From positions 2,480,001 through 2,544,000 of the forward strand of contig OZ220709.1 in assembly GCA_965116665.1 (NCBI GenBank): 64,000 bases of DNA, written 5' to 3'. The position numbers and the translations under genes were made by a program. The notes beneath the pieces are model-generated. The model searched no databases. It saw only the letters and a program-made list of their open reading frames with translations, and was not told the origin of the DNA. Positions 1-7,403 of the stretch are shown one piece after another. Source of the DNA: Aldehydirespirator sp965116665 (GTDB lineage Bacteria > Actinomycetota > Acidimicrobiia > Acidimicrobiales > Aldehydirespiratoraceae). Position 1 is the stretch's first letter. Each line of letters opens with the position of its first letter.

Positions 1-86
1 TGACCAAGCCCCTAGCAGAGCAGCAACTGAGCCGCACCGGGTTGCACAACTGAGGTGTGCCGTCGGCAAGCCTGTATCGCGTTGGG

Positions 87-1826
87 CTAGCTGCACTTGA
101 TGTGCGCTGAGGTCCAGTTCTCGGACTCGGGTGCTTCGCCCCACAGTCGGCCCGCTGCTTCGGCGCGGATCCGGGTCAGTTCCGTCAGTCGAGCGAGATC
201 CTCCCGTGACCAGTCCTCGGCGCGGTCGGAGTTGCGTGCCGTTAGAGCCTCGAGCTCTTCGTGGGCTCGCTTCCATTCGTCGTAGTGGCGGCACCACGTT
301 GGACGATCTGACTCCTCCGTCTTGGTCTTGGTCATCAGACGTCGAAACGCAGCTAGGAACCTTCGCCAACTGCGGGTATCGGAGTCGCTCAAGCTCCCGG
401 CGTCGTGCACCTCGGTGGTGCCGTCTAGCGGCGTCTCGGAAGTCTCAGCCCAATTAGGTGAGTTGCTGTCCGGCATCCATTGATCCCATTCCGATTCGTC
501 AGGAAAGCTCGTCGGCGCTGTGGGGCCGTCGTAGAACCACTGGTCGGTGGGCGGTCCGGCGGCACCAATCGCGAACCAGTGACCAGTGATGGTCTGGCGG
601 ACCGCGTACCAGCTCTGCCCGTCGTCGCCGATGTGCATCTCGATGTTGTTCGGCTGCGGTAGGCCGTATTTCTCCGATAGGCCGTCGATGATGACCTCAA
701 GGCCCGCGAAGTACCTGTTGCCTTGTTTGGGGTAATGCCCCAGATGGCATGTGTACAGCCATTGGAGGGCTTTCCTAGTTTCGGCGTGTTCTCGCTGATC
801 CAGCTGCTGTCCAAGCGAATCGGTGCCGACGGCGCCGGCGCTGTCTACTAGCCGTTGCGCCTTTGCCGCCTCGTTGGCGCGCCGCTTGCGGTCCTCGCGC
901 AGAATCCGGCCCGTCAATCTCCACGTCAAGCGGAAACCTGGATCGTTCGCGAGCCAACTAGCAGCGGGGCGCACAGCACGAGCCGACCGCAGACGAGGAC
1001 CGCATCGAGCGAGCACAGCGAGCCGGTGCCGCCACGACAAGCCAACCGCGGATTCAGAACCCATGACTGAGAACGTGGCCACGTAGACGAAATAGAGCGC
1101 CAACAGGGCAATGAAGGCGAGCGCTACCGGCGTCAACCACAAAGGCATCACAAGCTCGCGCCACAACAAGTCCTTGTCGATGACCTTCCAGTCCGCTGCC
1201 AGTCGCGTGATGCTCCATCCAAGGGCTGCCACGCCAAGGAGCGCCAGGTAACCGGAGGCGAGAATCCCCACAGCACGGTGTTCGCGTCGTACTGACCCCA
1301 AGGCCGCGACAACTCCACATGGCACAGCGAAAATCTGTGCTGGTATCTCGATGAACAGCGAGAATGACGCGGCGTTCGCCACGAACTCGAAGATCACGGA
1401 CACGCCCAGCAGCCGCTTGAACGCTCCCGCGATCTCACCTTCTCTCTTGACGGCCTCGACGCCAAGGCCGAACAAACCGAGGCCCGAGAACAGCAACCAC
1501 AACACGGCCTCCGTCACCAACTGCACCTCCCAGAGGCCAACGGCATCCGCTGCGGCAAACGCTGCTGACATCCAGCACAGGTACACGATCACCGGCACGA
1601 GAATCGCCTTGTCCACGATCGCCGAGAGCAGGCTGCGAACAGAGGCCCCCAGGCCACCGCCAGAAGCGTCTCGCCGCGACGTCAGCACCATCATCACCAC
1701 CAACCAGAAGAGCAACGCCACGATTAGCGCCAATTCACGGTTCGTCAAGAAGAAGTCAGACGAGCCGGATCCTTGACTCGCTAACGAGGTGAGGCGGGCG
1801 GGAGCGCTGACGCGGGTCAGGAACAA
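87..1826 (-). CDS. Multi-pass membrane protein of unknown function
   Basis: I do not recognise this family. The 579-residue product has about six hydrophobic segments in its N-terminal 255 residues (roughly 30-50, 70-95, 106-124, 137-175, 186-206 and 228-252). A hydrophilic, Trp- and charge-rich C-terminal half is probably cytoplasmic. The annotated start is a TTG two bases after the stop of the vapC-like gene, so the true start could lie a little further in; the first membrane segment begins near residue 29 either way. It is transcribed in the same direction as the Phd/VapC module and could be co-transcribed with it. No catalytic motif was seen. Confidence 0.6.
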   Translation of the reverse strand: MFLTRVSAPARLTSLASQGSGSSDFFLTNRELALIVALLFWLVVMMVLTSRRDASGGGLGASVRSLLSAIVDKAILVPVIVYLCWMSAAFAAADAVGLWEVQLVTEAVLWLLFSGLGLFGLGVEAVKREGEIAGAFKRLLGVSVIFEFVANAASFSLFIEIPAQIFAVPCGVVAALGSVRREHRAVGILASGYLALLGVAALGWSITRLAADWKVIDKDLLWRELVMPLWLTPVALAFIALLALYFVYVATFSVMGSESAVGLSWRHRLAVLARCGPRLRSARAVRPAASWLANDPGFRLTWRLTGRILREDRKRRANEAAKAQRLVDSAGAVGTDSLGQQLDQREHAETRKALQWLYTCHLGHYPKQGNRYFAGLEVIIDGLSEKYGLPQPNNIEMHIGDDGQSWYAVRQTITGHWFAIGAAGPPTDQWFYDGPTAPTSFPDESEWDQWMPDSNSPNWAETSETPLDGTTEVHDAGSLSDSDTRSWRRFLAAFRRLMTKTKTEESDRPTWCRHYDEWKRAHEELEALTARNSDRAEDWSREDLARLTELTRIRAEAAGRLWGEAPESENWTSAHIKCS

Positions 1827-1827
1827 G

Positions 1828-2241
1828 TCAGACGGTGACGATGGTTACGAGGTCTCCGAGCGAGCGGAAGTCGTCGGGATTGCGGGTGTAGAGCGGGAGC
1901 CCCTCGGATACCGCAGTGGCGGCGATCATGAGGTCGACGGCTCGCGCCCCCCGGGGCTTGCGCCCCGCGGTCATGGCTGCCGAGAAGACCCGGCCGTAGG
2001 CGCGGGCTGCGTCGACACCGAAGGGGATCGGGTCGAAGGCCGCTTCGGTGCGTTGCAGCCGGTCCTGGCGCCGGCTCCGCTCGTCGGGGTCGCCAGCCGC
2101 GTGAGAACCTGCGGTCAGTTCCGCGAGTGTGATCGCGCTGATGGCGACCTCCATCGGCAGAGCCAGCGCCGGTATCCGGTCCAGGTCGATGACGACCGAG
2201 GTGTCGAGCAGCCCGCGCTCGGGTCGGCCGGCGCTAGGCAC
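1828..2241 (-). CDS. vapC: VapC-like PIN-domain toxin
   Basis: Predicted ribonuclease toxin of a type II toxin-antitoxin pair. PIN-domain acidic positions are visible: the N-terminal D in LLDTSVVIDLD, the E in LAELTAG, the D in RAVDLMIAATA, and the C-terminal TRNPDDF segment. I chose the GTG at 2241 (137 residues) over an upstream in-frame TTG at 2265. It has an AGGA about 11 bases upstream and overlaps the antitoxin gene by only 8 bases, a normal coupling arrangement. Known PIN toxins cleave tRNA or other RNA with Mg2+; the actual target here is unknown. The antitoxin is the gene immediately upstream. Confidence 0.85.
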   Translation of the reverse strand: MPSAGRPERGLLDTSVVIDLDRIPALALPMEVAISAITLAELTAGSHAAGDPDERSRRQDRLQRTEAAFDPIPFGVDAARAYGRVFSAAMTAGRKPRGARAVDLMIAATAVSEGLPLYTRNPDDFRSLGDLVTIVTV

Positions 2242-2488
2242 GGACGGCGGGGTCCTGGTCGGCAACCTGGTCGAGGTCGCGGCGGAGCCTCTCGTAGTCC
2301 ATCGGTGCAGCCGGGCCGAAGAGTTCGACGGCGGCCTCGGCGCGGACGAAGCGGCGGCGGCGCAGAGGCGTCAGCGCACCGACAGGCTCGCCGTTGCGGG
2401 TGATCGTGAACGTCTCGCCCTCACAGAGGGCGCGCATGATGCGACCGCTGTCGTTCCGGAGTTGCCGCTGGCTGATCTCGGTACTCAC
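2234..2488 (-). CDS. Phd/YefM-family antitoxin
   Basis: An 84-residue antitoxin. The N-terminal half (STEISQRQLRNDSGRIMRAL, then FTITRNGEPVGALTP) matches the Phd/YefM DNA-binding fold. The acidic C-terminal tail (MDYERLRRDLDQVADQ) should wrap the toxin. The start is the GTG at 2486-2488; the open frame extends further upstream but that part is not family-like. A perfect palindrome centred at 2506, just upstream of the start, is a likely autoregulatory operator. Its stop overlaps the vapC-like start by 8 bases, supporting translational coupling. Confidence 0.85.
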   Translation of the reverse strand: MSTEISQRQLRNDSGRIMRALCEGETFTITRNGEPVGALTPLRRRRFVRAEAAVELFGPAAPMDYERLRRDLDQVADQDPAVRA

Positions 2489-2497
2489 GCCACCATC

Positions 2498-2514
2498 GTA
2501 GCACCCGGTGCTAC
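2498..2514. promoter_or_regulatory. Palindromic operator between two TA modules
   Basis: GTAGCACC and GGTGCTAC form a perfect 8-base inverted repeat around one central C. It lies 9 bases upstream of the phd-like start and within the 147-base divergent region shared with the second TA module. Phd-type antitoxins autoregulate by binding such palindromes, so this is the probable operator; that function is inferred. Confidence 0.6.
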
Positions 2515-2635
2515 AGCCGGGCGGGTGCCCAAGTCCCGTTGCCCGCGGGAAGCTGGGCGAAGCCTCCGCCAGCCGCCTGGCGTTGGCCGCCGGGATCCGC
2601 CCCGACTCTAGAAGTAGCTTTGGTAGGCAACTTAT

Positions 2636-2887
2636 ATGGCGATATCTCAGACTACTACGTTGCGGGTTCCGACCGAATTGAGGGACGAGATCTCCCGGTT
2701 GGCCAAGCAGCGCGGCACGACCATGGTGGATGTCGTGACCGACGCAGTGCATCGGCTCGGTCGTGACGAGTGGTGGTCGGTGGCTCGCGGCGCGCTCGAT
2801 GCGCTGAGCAACGCGGAGGTGACCTCGTATCAGGCCGAGGGCCGGAGCCTGGACGCGACGGCTGCCGACGGCCTCCATGACCGATGA
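2636..2887 (+). CDS. Ribbon-helix-helix antitoxin (MazE/CopG-like)
   Basis: An 83-residue protein. Its N-terminus (MAISQTTTLRVPTELRDEIS, followed by RLAKQRGTTMVDVVTDAVHR) has the beta-strand plus two-helix pattern of ribbon-helix-helix repressors. The C-terminal part is acidic, as expected for a toxin-binding tail. Its stop overlaps the start region of the MazF-like gene. It is divergent from the Phd/VapC pair. No strong Shine-Dalgarno sequence precedes the ATG. Confidence 0.8.
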   Translation: MAISQTTTLRVPTELRDEISRLAKQRGTTMVDVVTDAVHRLGRDEWWSVARGALDALSNAEVTSYQAEGRSLDATAADGLHDR

Positions 2888-3248
2888 CTCGATGACCGAC
2901 GAAGAGCGGCTGCTGCGTGGCGACGTGTGGCTCGTCGACTTCGGCGCCGATCCGCGGGATCCCGAACAGGCCTACCCGCGGCCGGCGGTCATCGTGTCGG
3001 ATGACCGTCTGCATCACCCGAACTTGAGGATGGTCATCGTGGTTCCTGGAACGTCCACGATCCGGCGGATCCCGTTGCATGTGGTGCTCACGCCCGATCG
3101 TGACAACGGCCTAGCCGCCGAGACGGCGTTTCAGGTGGAGCAGGTGCGAGCCGTATCGACCGGCCGTCTCATCAAGAGGCTCGGACGGCTCGACGCGCTG
3201 AGCCGCCACGCGATCGACGAGACACTGCGCAACGTGCTCTGCCTCTAG
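2877..3248 (+). CDS. mazF: MazF/PemK-like toxin
   Basis: Predicted sequence-specific endoribonuclease toxin of about 123 residues. The PemK/MazF fold is recognisable from LRGDVWLVDFG near the N-terminus, YPRPAVIVSDD, the MVIVVPGTSTIRR strand and the TAFQVEQVRAVSTGRL segment. ATG codons occur at 2877, 2884 and 2892. The 2877 and 2892 ATGs are in frame and give near-identical starts (MTDD and MTDE), so the true start may be 2892. The ATG at 2884 opens a three-codon MTR frame that ends overlapping the 2892 ATG. The partner antitoxin lies directly upstream. Confidence 0.85.
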   Translation: MTDDSMTDEERLLRGDVWLVDFGADPRDPEQAYPRPAVIVSDDRLHHPNLRMVIVVPGTSTIRRIPLHVVLTPDRDNGLAAETAFQVEQVRAVSTGRLIKRLGRLDALSRHAIDETLRNVLCL

Positions 3249-3260
3249 CTGAGAGCGGCC

Positions 3261-4271
3261 TCAGTTGCCGTAGCCGTCGGGGTGGCGGCGGGCGAAGTTC
3301 CAGTGGTCGGCCAGCATCTCCGGCAGATCACGACGAGCCTGCCAGCCGAGTTCTTCGCGGGCCCGGGAGCAGTCGGCCCAGGAGGCCTCCACGTCGCCGG
3401 GGCGGCGCCCGGACATCTCGCACGGGATGGGCCTGCCGACCGCCTCGCCGGCCGCGGCCAGCAATTGCAGGACGGAGGTGCCCGAGCCGGTGCCCAGGTT
3501 GTAGATGCGGCTGCGGGCCGGGGCTATGTCGGCATCGAGGGCAGCCAGATGGCCCTCGGCCAGGTCCATGACGTGCACGTAGTCCCGCACTGCGGTGCCG
3601 TCGATCGTGGAGTAGTCGGCTCCGTACACATCGAGCCGATCCCTGCGACCGGCGGCTACCTGCATGACCCGGGGCACGAGGTTGGCCGGCTCCCCCGAAG
3701 GATCCTCCCCGATCAGGCCCGACGGGTGCGCGCCAACAGGGTTGAAGTAGCGCAGCATGACCGCGGTCAGCTCCGATGCGGCCGCGGCGTCGGCCAGGAT
3801 GCGCTCGCCCATCAGCTTGGTCTCGCCGTAGGGGCTCTCCGGAACGGTCGGCGAGTCCTCGGTGACCGGCAGCGTGGACGTCGACCCGTAGACGGTGGCC
3901 GAGGAGCTGAACACCAGCCGCCGCACACCCTGATCGATGGCCGCCTGAGCTAGGGCGATGGTCGACCCGAGATTGCTGCGGTAGTAGCCGAGCGGGTCGC
4001 TCACAGAGTCGGCCACGCTCTTGCGGGCCGCGAAGTGGACCACTGAATCGATCCGGTGCTCGTCGAAGACCGTTTCCAGGACAGCCGGATCGCCGGCGTC
4101 TCCCTCCGCCACCGGAAGATCACTTCGGGTGAGGCTCCGGATGGCGTCCACCGCCCGGTGCGACGAGTTGGAGAAGTCGTCCAAGACCACGACATCGCGG
4201 CCCGCGTCGTGCAGCGCGACGGCGGTGTGACTGCCGATATAGCCCGCGCCCCCGGTGACCAGCGTCGCCAT
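3261..4271 (-). CDS. galE: UDP-glucose 4-epimerase
   Basis: Interconverts UDP-glucose and UDP-galactose, supplying galactose units for the polysaccharide locus that follows. Length of 336 residues is typical. The NAD-binding GGAGYIGSH motif starts at residue 7. The SSSATVYG strand carries the catalytic Ser/Thr, and SPYGETKLMGE carries the YxxxK pair near residue 147. LRYFNPVGAHPSG and the late RPGDVEASWAD segment are characteristic of GalE. The start region is duplicated 29 bases upstream, giving a nine-residue mini-ORF that ends in TGATG over this start. Confidence 0.95.
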   Translation of the reverse strand: MATLVTGGAGYIGSHTAVALHDAGRDVVVLDDFSNSSHRAVDAIRSLTRSDLPVAEGDAGDPAVLETVFDEHRIDSVVHFAARKSVADSVSDPLGYYRSNLGSTIALAQAAIDQGVRRLVFSSSATVYGSTSTLPVTEDSPTVPESPYGETKLMGERILADAAAASELTAVMLRYFNPVGAHPSGLIGEDPSGEPANLVPRVMQVAAGRRDRLDVYGADYSTIDGTAVRDYVHVMDLAEGHLAALDADIAPARSRIYNLGTGSGTSVLQLLAAAGEAVGRPIPCEMSGRRPGDVEASWADCSRAREELGWQARRDLPEMLADHWNFARRHPDGYGN

Positions 4272-4304
4272 CAGAGGGCCCCCAGAACCAGCGTCGCCAT
4301 CAGA
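4258..4304 (-). repeat. Duplicated galE start region with mini-ORF
   Basis: An 18-base sequence (ACCAGCGTCGCCATCAGA on the plus strand) occurs at 4258-4275, where it contains the galE start codon, and again at 4287-4304. On the minus strand the upstream copy starts at ATG 4300 and reads MATLVLGAL. It then stops at TGA 4273-4271, which shares one base with the galE ATG (TGATG). Confidence 0.8.
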
Positions 4305-5315
4305 TCAGGCCGCCTCGGGAACCCTGGCGCCGGACAGGTCCGCCCCCGGCGCCACCTCGACACCCTCCCCCACGAGCGTCCCGCCGGTCACCCGGGCGCC
4401 CCGCCCCACCGTCGCGCCCGAACCCACCACAGAGTCCAGGACCGTCGCGCCGGCCTCGATGACCGCGCCGGCGTGGACCGCGGAGCCCCGCACCACCGAG
4501 CCCTCCCCCACCACGGCGCCGGCCATCACCACGCTGCGCTCGATCACGGCTCCTGCATCGACCGAGGCCTCGGCCGACACCCCGGCCGGGGCCGGCCCTC
4601 GCCGCCCGTCGAGCAGGTCGAGCTGGGCTTGCAGGTACGCCCGGGGAGTGCCGACATCAACCCAGTAGGTGTTGTGACGCAGCGCCCAGAGAGTCCCGTC
4701 GGTGACCATGGCCGGGAAGACCTCGCGCTCCACCGACACCCGTCTGGTGCCGTCTATCCGCCCGATGACCGAAGGCTCCATGAGATAGGACCCCGCGTTG
4801 ATCCAGTTGCTCGGCGCGGGCGGCTGCGGCTTCTCCACGAACTCCCGTACTCGACCGTCGGACTCAGTGACCACCACCCCGTAGCGGGAAGGGTCGTCGA
4901 CCTCGATCAAGTGGACGGTGGCCTCGGCACCGGTCGAGCGATGCAGTCGCAGCATCTCATCGGTGTCGAGATCGGTTATTACATCGCCGTTGGCCACCAG
5001 GAACGTGCCCCCGGAGTCGCCCATGCCCGACGCCTCGAACGCGAAGCGGATGGCGCCGGCGGTGTCGAGCGGCTCGGGCTCGACCACGCAGCGCAGCTCC
5101 ACCCCGGCGCACCGACCGTAGGGGTAGGCGGCCCGGAAGGCGTCGTCGTGGTAGCCCAGGGCCAGGACCACCCTGTCCACCCCGTGGCGGGCCAGTCCGG
5201 ACACGGCGTACTCGAGCATGGGCCGGTGCAGCACCGGGAGCATCTGCTTGGGGGTGGTCAGAGTCAGGGGCCGCAGCCGGGTGCCGAAGCCCCCGACGAG
5301 CAGGATCGCCTGCAC
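4305..5315 (-). CDS. NDP-sugar pyrophosphorylase (mannose-1-P guanylyltransferase-like)
   Basis: Predicted to activate a sugar 1-phosphate to an NDP-sugar for the adjacent glycan genes. The N-terminus has the nucleotidyltransferase signature VGGFGTRLRPLT followed by PKQMLPV. Further on are FLVANGDVITDLD (metal-binding Asp), EFVEKP and YWVDVGTP. Residues from about 250 on form a left-handed beta-helix-like hexapeptide region (repeats such as GAVVGEGSVVRGSAVHAGAV). This architecture is shared by GMP-pyrophosphorylase-like and RmlA/GlmU-like enzymes, so the exact sugar and nucleotide are uncertain. The start is GTG at 5315; the gene ends 33 bases before galE. Confidence 0.85.
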   Translation of the reverse strand: MQAILLVGGFGTRLRPLTLTTPKQMLPVLHRPMLEYAVSGLARHGVDRVVLALGYHDDAFRAAYPYGRCAGVELRCVVEPEPLDTAGAIRFAFEASGMGDSGGTFLVANGDVITDLDTDEMLRLHRSTGAEATVHLIEVDDPSRYGVVVTESDGRVREFVEKPQPPAPSNWINAGSYLMEPSVIGRIDGTRRVSVEREVFPAMVTDGTLWALRHNTYWVDVGTPRAYLQAQLDLLDGRRGPAPAGVSAEASVDAGAVIERSVVMAGAVVGEGSVVRGSAVHAGAVIEAGATVLDSVVGSGATVGRGARVTGGTLVGEGVEVAPGADLSGARVPEAA

Positions 5316-5329
5316 CCCGGCGCCCCGTT

Positions 5330-6076
5330 CTATTCCTCGGGCGGGGCGTCCGTCGGGTCGAGGTCGGTTTCCGGCCCGGTGGAGATCAGATTCCCCGCTG
5401 AAGCCCCGAAGGCCGTCTGGAGGCGATCCTCGGGCGGCGGGGGCACCTCGGCACCGGCAGGCACCCGGGCGAACGTGAATGCCTCCAGATCGCCGAGCAG
5501 GCGGATGTCGGAGAAGTCGTCGGTGTACACCTCGGCCGGCTCGTACAAGTCGGTCAGCCCCCTGACGGGCTCGTCGCCTCCGGGTGCGTCGGGCTCGATC
5601 CGCGCGAAGCGCACGGCCCGGATCACCGTCGGTTCACCGTGGCAGTCGGATCCCTCTTCGAGCACGCCGATGCCGGGGCCGCTGATCTCGTCGTCGGTGA
5701 TCCTCGCGCCCATGGACTCGAAGAACACGTCAAGCTGGGCGTCGTCACCGGAGGCTGAGCTGTTCCACGGGTGGATGTGGATCACGCCGTCCTGGTGCGA
5801 GTGGATGCCGTCGGGATCGGCGGCGCTGGTGAAGGCGGGCAGGAACCGGTCGCAGTCGTAGACCGCGTAGGCCGAGTGCCAGTGGTCGTGGCCCACCCTG
5901 GGCGCCATCGCCGGAGCCCGCGACGAACGAGCGAAGATCACCAGCGCCACGCCCAGGATCACGACAGCCCCGAGAATGAGCGGGAAACCCAGCTCGCGGC
6001 GTTCGCGGCCGCCCTTGGGCGCGGCGGCCGCCCGGGCGGCCCGCTGGACCTTCTTGGAGGAATTCGCCTGGGCCAC
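5330..6076 (-). CDS. His-rich membrane-anchored protein, unknown function
   Basis: A 248-residue protein with a basic, Ala-rich N-terminus, one membrane segment (about residues 30-50) and a soluble domain likely outside the cell. The domain opens with HDHWHSAYAVYDCDRFLPAF and then IHSHQDGVIHIHPW: at least seven His within about 50 residues, plus two Cys in the whole domain. From memory, similar proteins occur as conserved hypotheticals in other Acidimicrobiia, but no function is known to me. The His clusters suggest metal binding; this is inference. It sits just upstream of the pyrophosphorylase on the same strand, 14 bases away. The start is GTG. Confidence 0.65.
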   Translation of the reverse strand: MAQANSSKKVQRAARAAAAPKGGRERRELGFPLILGAVVILGVALVIFARSSRAPAMAPRVGHDHWHSAYAVYDCDRFLPAFTSAADPDGIHSHQDGVIHIHPWNSSASGDDAQLDVFFESMGARITDDEISGPGIGVLEEGSDCHGEPTVIRAVRFARIEPDAPGGDEPVRGLTDLYEPAEVYTDDFSDIRLLGDLEAFTFARVPAGAEVPPPPEDRLQTAFGASAGNLISTGPETDLDPTDAPPEE

Positions 6077-6170
6077 GGGCCGTCACGCTATCGGCTCGCG
6101 CCCGACCCCAGTCGTCTGCGGCGACCACCGCATCCGGGCGCCGTCGAGCCACGGCCCGCGGCCACCGGAC

Positions 6171-7403
6171 TCAGCGACCGGCCAGTTCGCCGAACAGCGC
6201 CTCGTAGGCCGCCGCGACAGCCTGAGGAGTCATGCACTCCTCCACGTAGGTCCGGCCCCGCCGGCCCATCGTGTCGCGCCCGCCGGGATCGTCGAGCAGC
6301 GCCGCGACCGCGGTGTCGAACCCGAGCTGGTCGCCGGGGGCAACCGTCACGCCGCAGCCGGCCTCGTCGATCATGCGGGGCAGTTCGGTGCGAGGATCCA
6401 CGGACGCCACTACCGGGCGACCAGCGGCCAGGATCGAGTAGATCTTGGAGGGAACGCTCGAGCGGGCCAGCCCCTCGCGCAACACGACCACATGGATGTC
6501 GGCCGTGGCCAGCACCTCGTTGAGGCGCTCACCCGGCTGGTAGCCGACGAAGACCACGTTGGACAGATCTGCGGCCGACGCCTCCAGGGCCGGGCGGGCC
6601 GAGCCCTCGCCGTTCACCACGAACACGACATCGTCGCGATGGCGGTGGGCGCGGGCTGCGGCCACCAGCAGGTCGAGGGGTTGCGAGAAGCCGACATTCC
6701 CCGCGTACATCACGACCGTCCGGTCACCCAGCCCGTGCTCGGTCCGGTAAGCGGTGTCGCGGCTGCGTGGACGGATCCGGGACGTGTCGACGAAGTTGGG
6801 GATCACTCGCACCGATCCGGCCCGGTCGGTGTCGAGCTTGGCCACCACGTTGGCCCGCATGTCCTCGGACAGGACGGTCACCGCGGCGGCACGGTCGTAG
6901 ACGAACCGCTCCAGCCGGCGGGCCGCGGCGACCACTCGCCTGCCCCGGATGGCCCCGGTGTCGATGGCCGCGTCGGGGAATATGTCCTGCAGGTTGAACA
7001 CGAGCGGCGCCCGCCCGCGGCGAGCTGCGGCCCAGCCGGCCAGGCCGAGCGTGATCGGCGGTGACATGGCCAGAACCGCGTCGGGCCGGTCCCGGACCGC
7101 GACCGCGGCGACGGTGGTCAGCGCGGTGAAGCCGGCAAACCCGGCGGCACGGGCCGCGACGCTCCCCTTCGCGGTCGGGAAGGGGTGGACCCTGGTGACC
7201 CGGACGCCGCCCCGGGCGACGCCGGCCCTCACCGGGCGTCCCCGCCAGCCGGGCTCCACCCGGTGCCGGCGGTACCAGGGCAGGGACGTGACCACCCGGA
7301 TCTCGTGGCCCCGGCGAGCCAGCTCGGACACTATGGCTGCCATCACCTCGCCGGTGGGGGCCACATCGGGGTCGTAGTGCGGGCAGAGGACCAGCAGCCT
7401 CAC
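6171..7403 (-). CDS. GT4 glycosyltransferase (WcaI/WbuB-like)
   Basis: A retaining GT-B glycosyltransferase of about 410 residues. The N-terminal Rossmann domain starts RLLVLCPHYDPDVAPTGEVM, typical of WcaI-like enzymes. The C-terminal nucleotide-sugar domain has MYAGNVGFSQPLDLLV and the LARSSVPSKIYSILAAGRPV motif, which contains the donor-binding acidic/small-residue region. I placed the start at GTG 7401-7403, which overlaps the stop of the upstream GT4 gene as GTGA. The longer open frame adds only non-conserved residues. It probably adds one sugar to the lipid-linked glycan; donor and acceptor are unknown. Confidence 0.85.
   Translation of the reverse strand: MRLLVLCPHYDPDVAPTGEVMAAIVSELARRGHEIRVVTSLPWYRRHRVEPGWRGRPVRAGVARGGVRVTRVHPFPTAKGSVAARAAGFAGFTALTTVAAVAVRDRPDAVLAMSPPITLGLAGWAAARRGRAPLVFNLQDIFPDAAIDTGAIRGRRVVAAARRLERFVYDRAAAVTVLSEDMRANVVAKLDTDRAGSVRVIPNFVDTSRIRPRSRDTAYRTEHGLGDRTVVMYAGNVGFSQPLDLLVAAARAHRHRDDVVFVVNGEGSARPALEASAADLSNVVFVGYQPGERLNEVLATADIHVVVLREGLARSSVPSKIYSILAAGRPVVASVDPRTELPRMIDEAGCGVTVAPGDQLGFDTAVAALLDDPGGRDTMGRRGRTYVEECMTPQAVAAAYEALFGELAGR

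Noticed and set aside
1..86. Any gene or element upstream of the first membrane-protein gene
   Set aside because: Eighty-six bases with no supported frame or signal; nothing seen.
3249..3265. A terminator hairpin between mazF and galE (CTGAG/CTCAG)
   Set aside because: Only five base pairs and no T-run; too weak to annotate.
4056..5861. A 601-codon plus-strand frame over galE and the pyrophosphorylase
   Set aside because: Shadow of two strong minus-strand genes; low-complexity Arg/Gly/Pro-rich translation.
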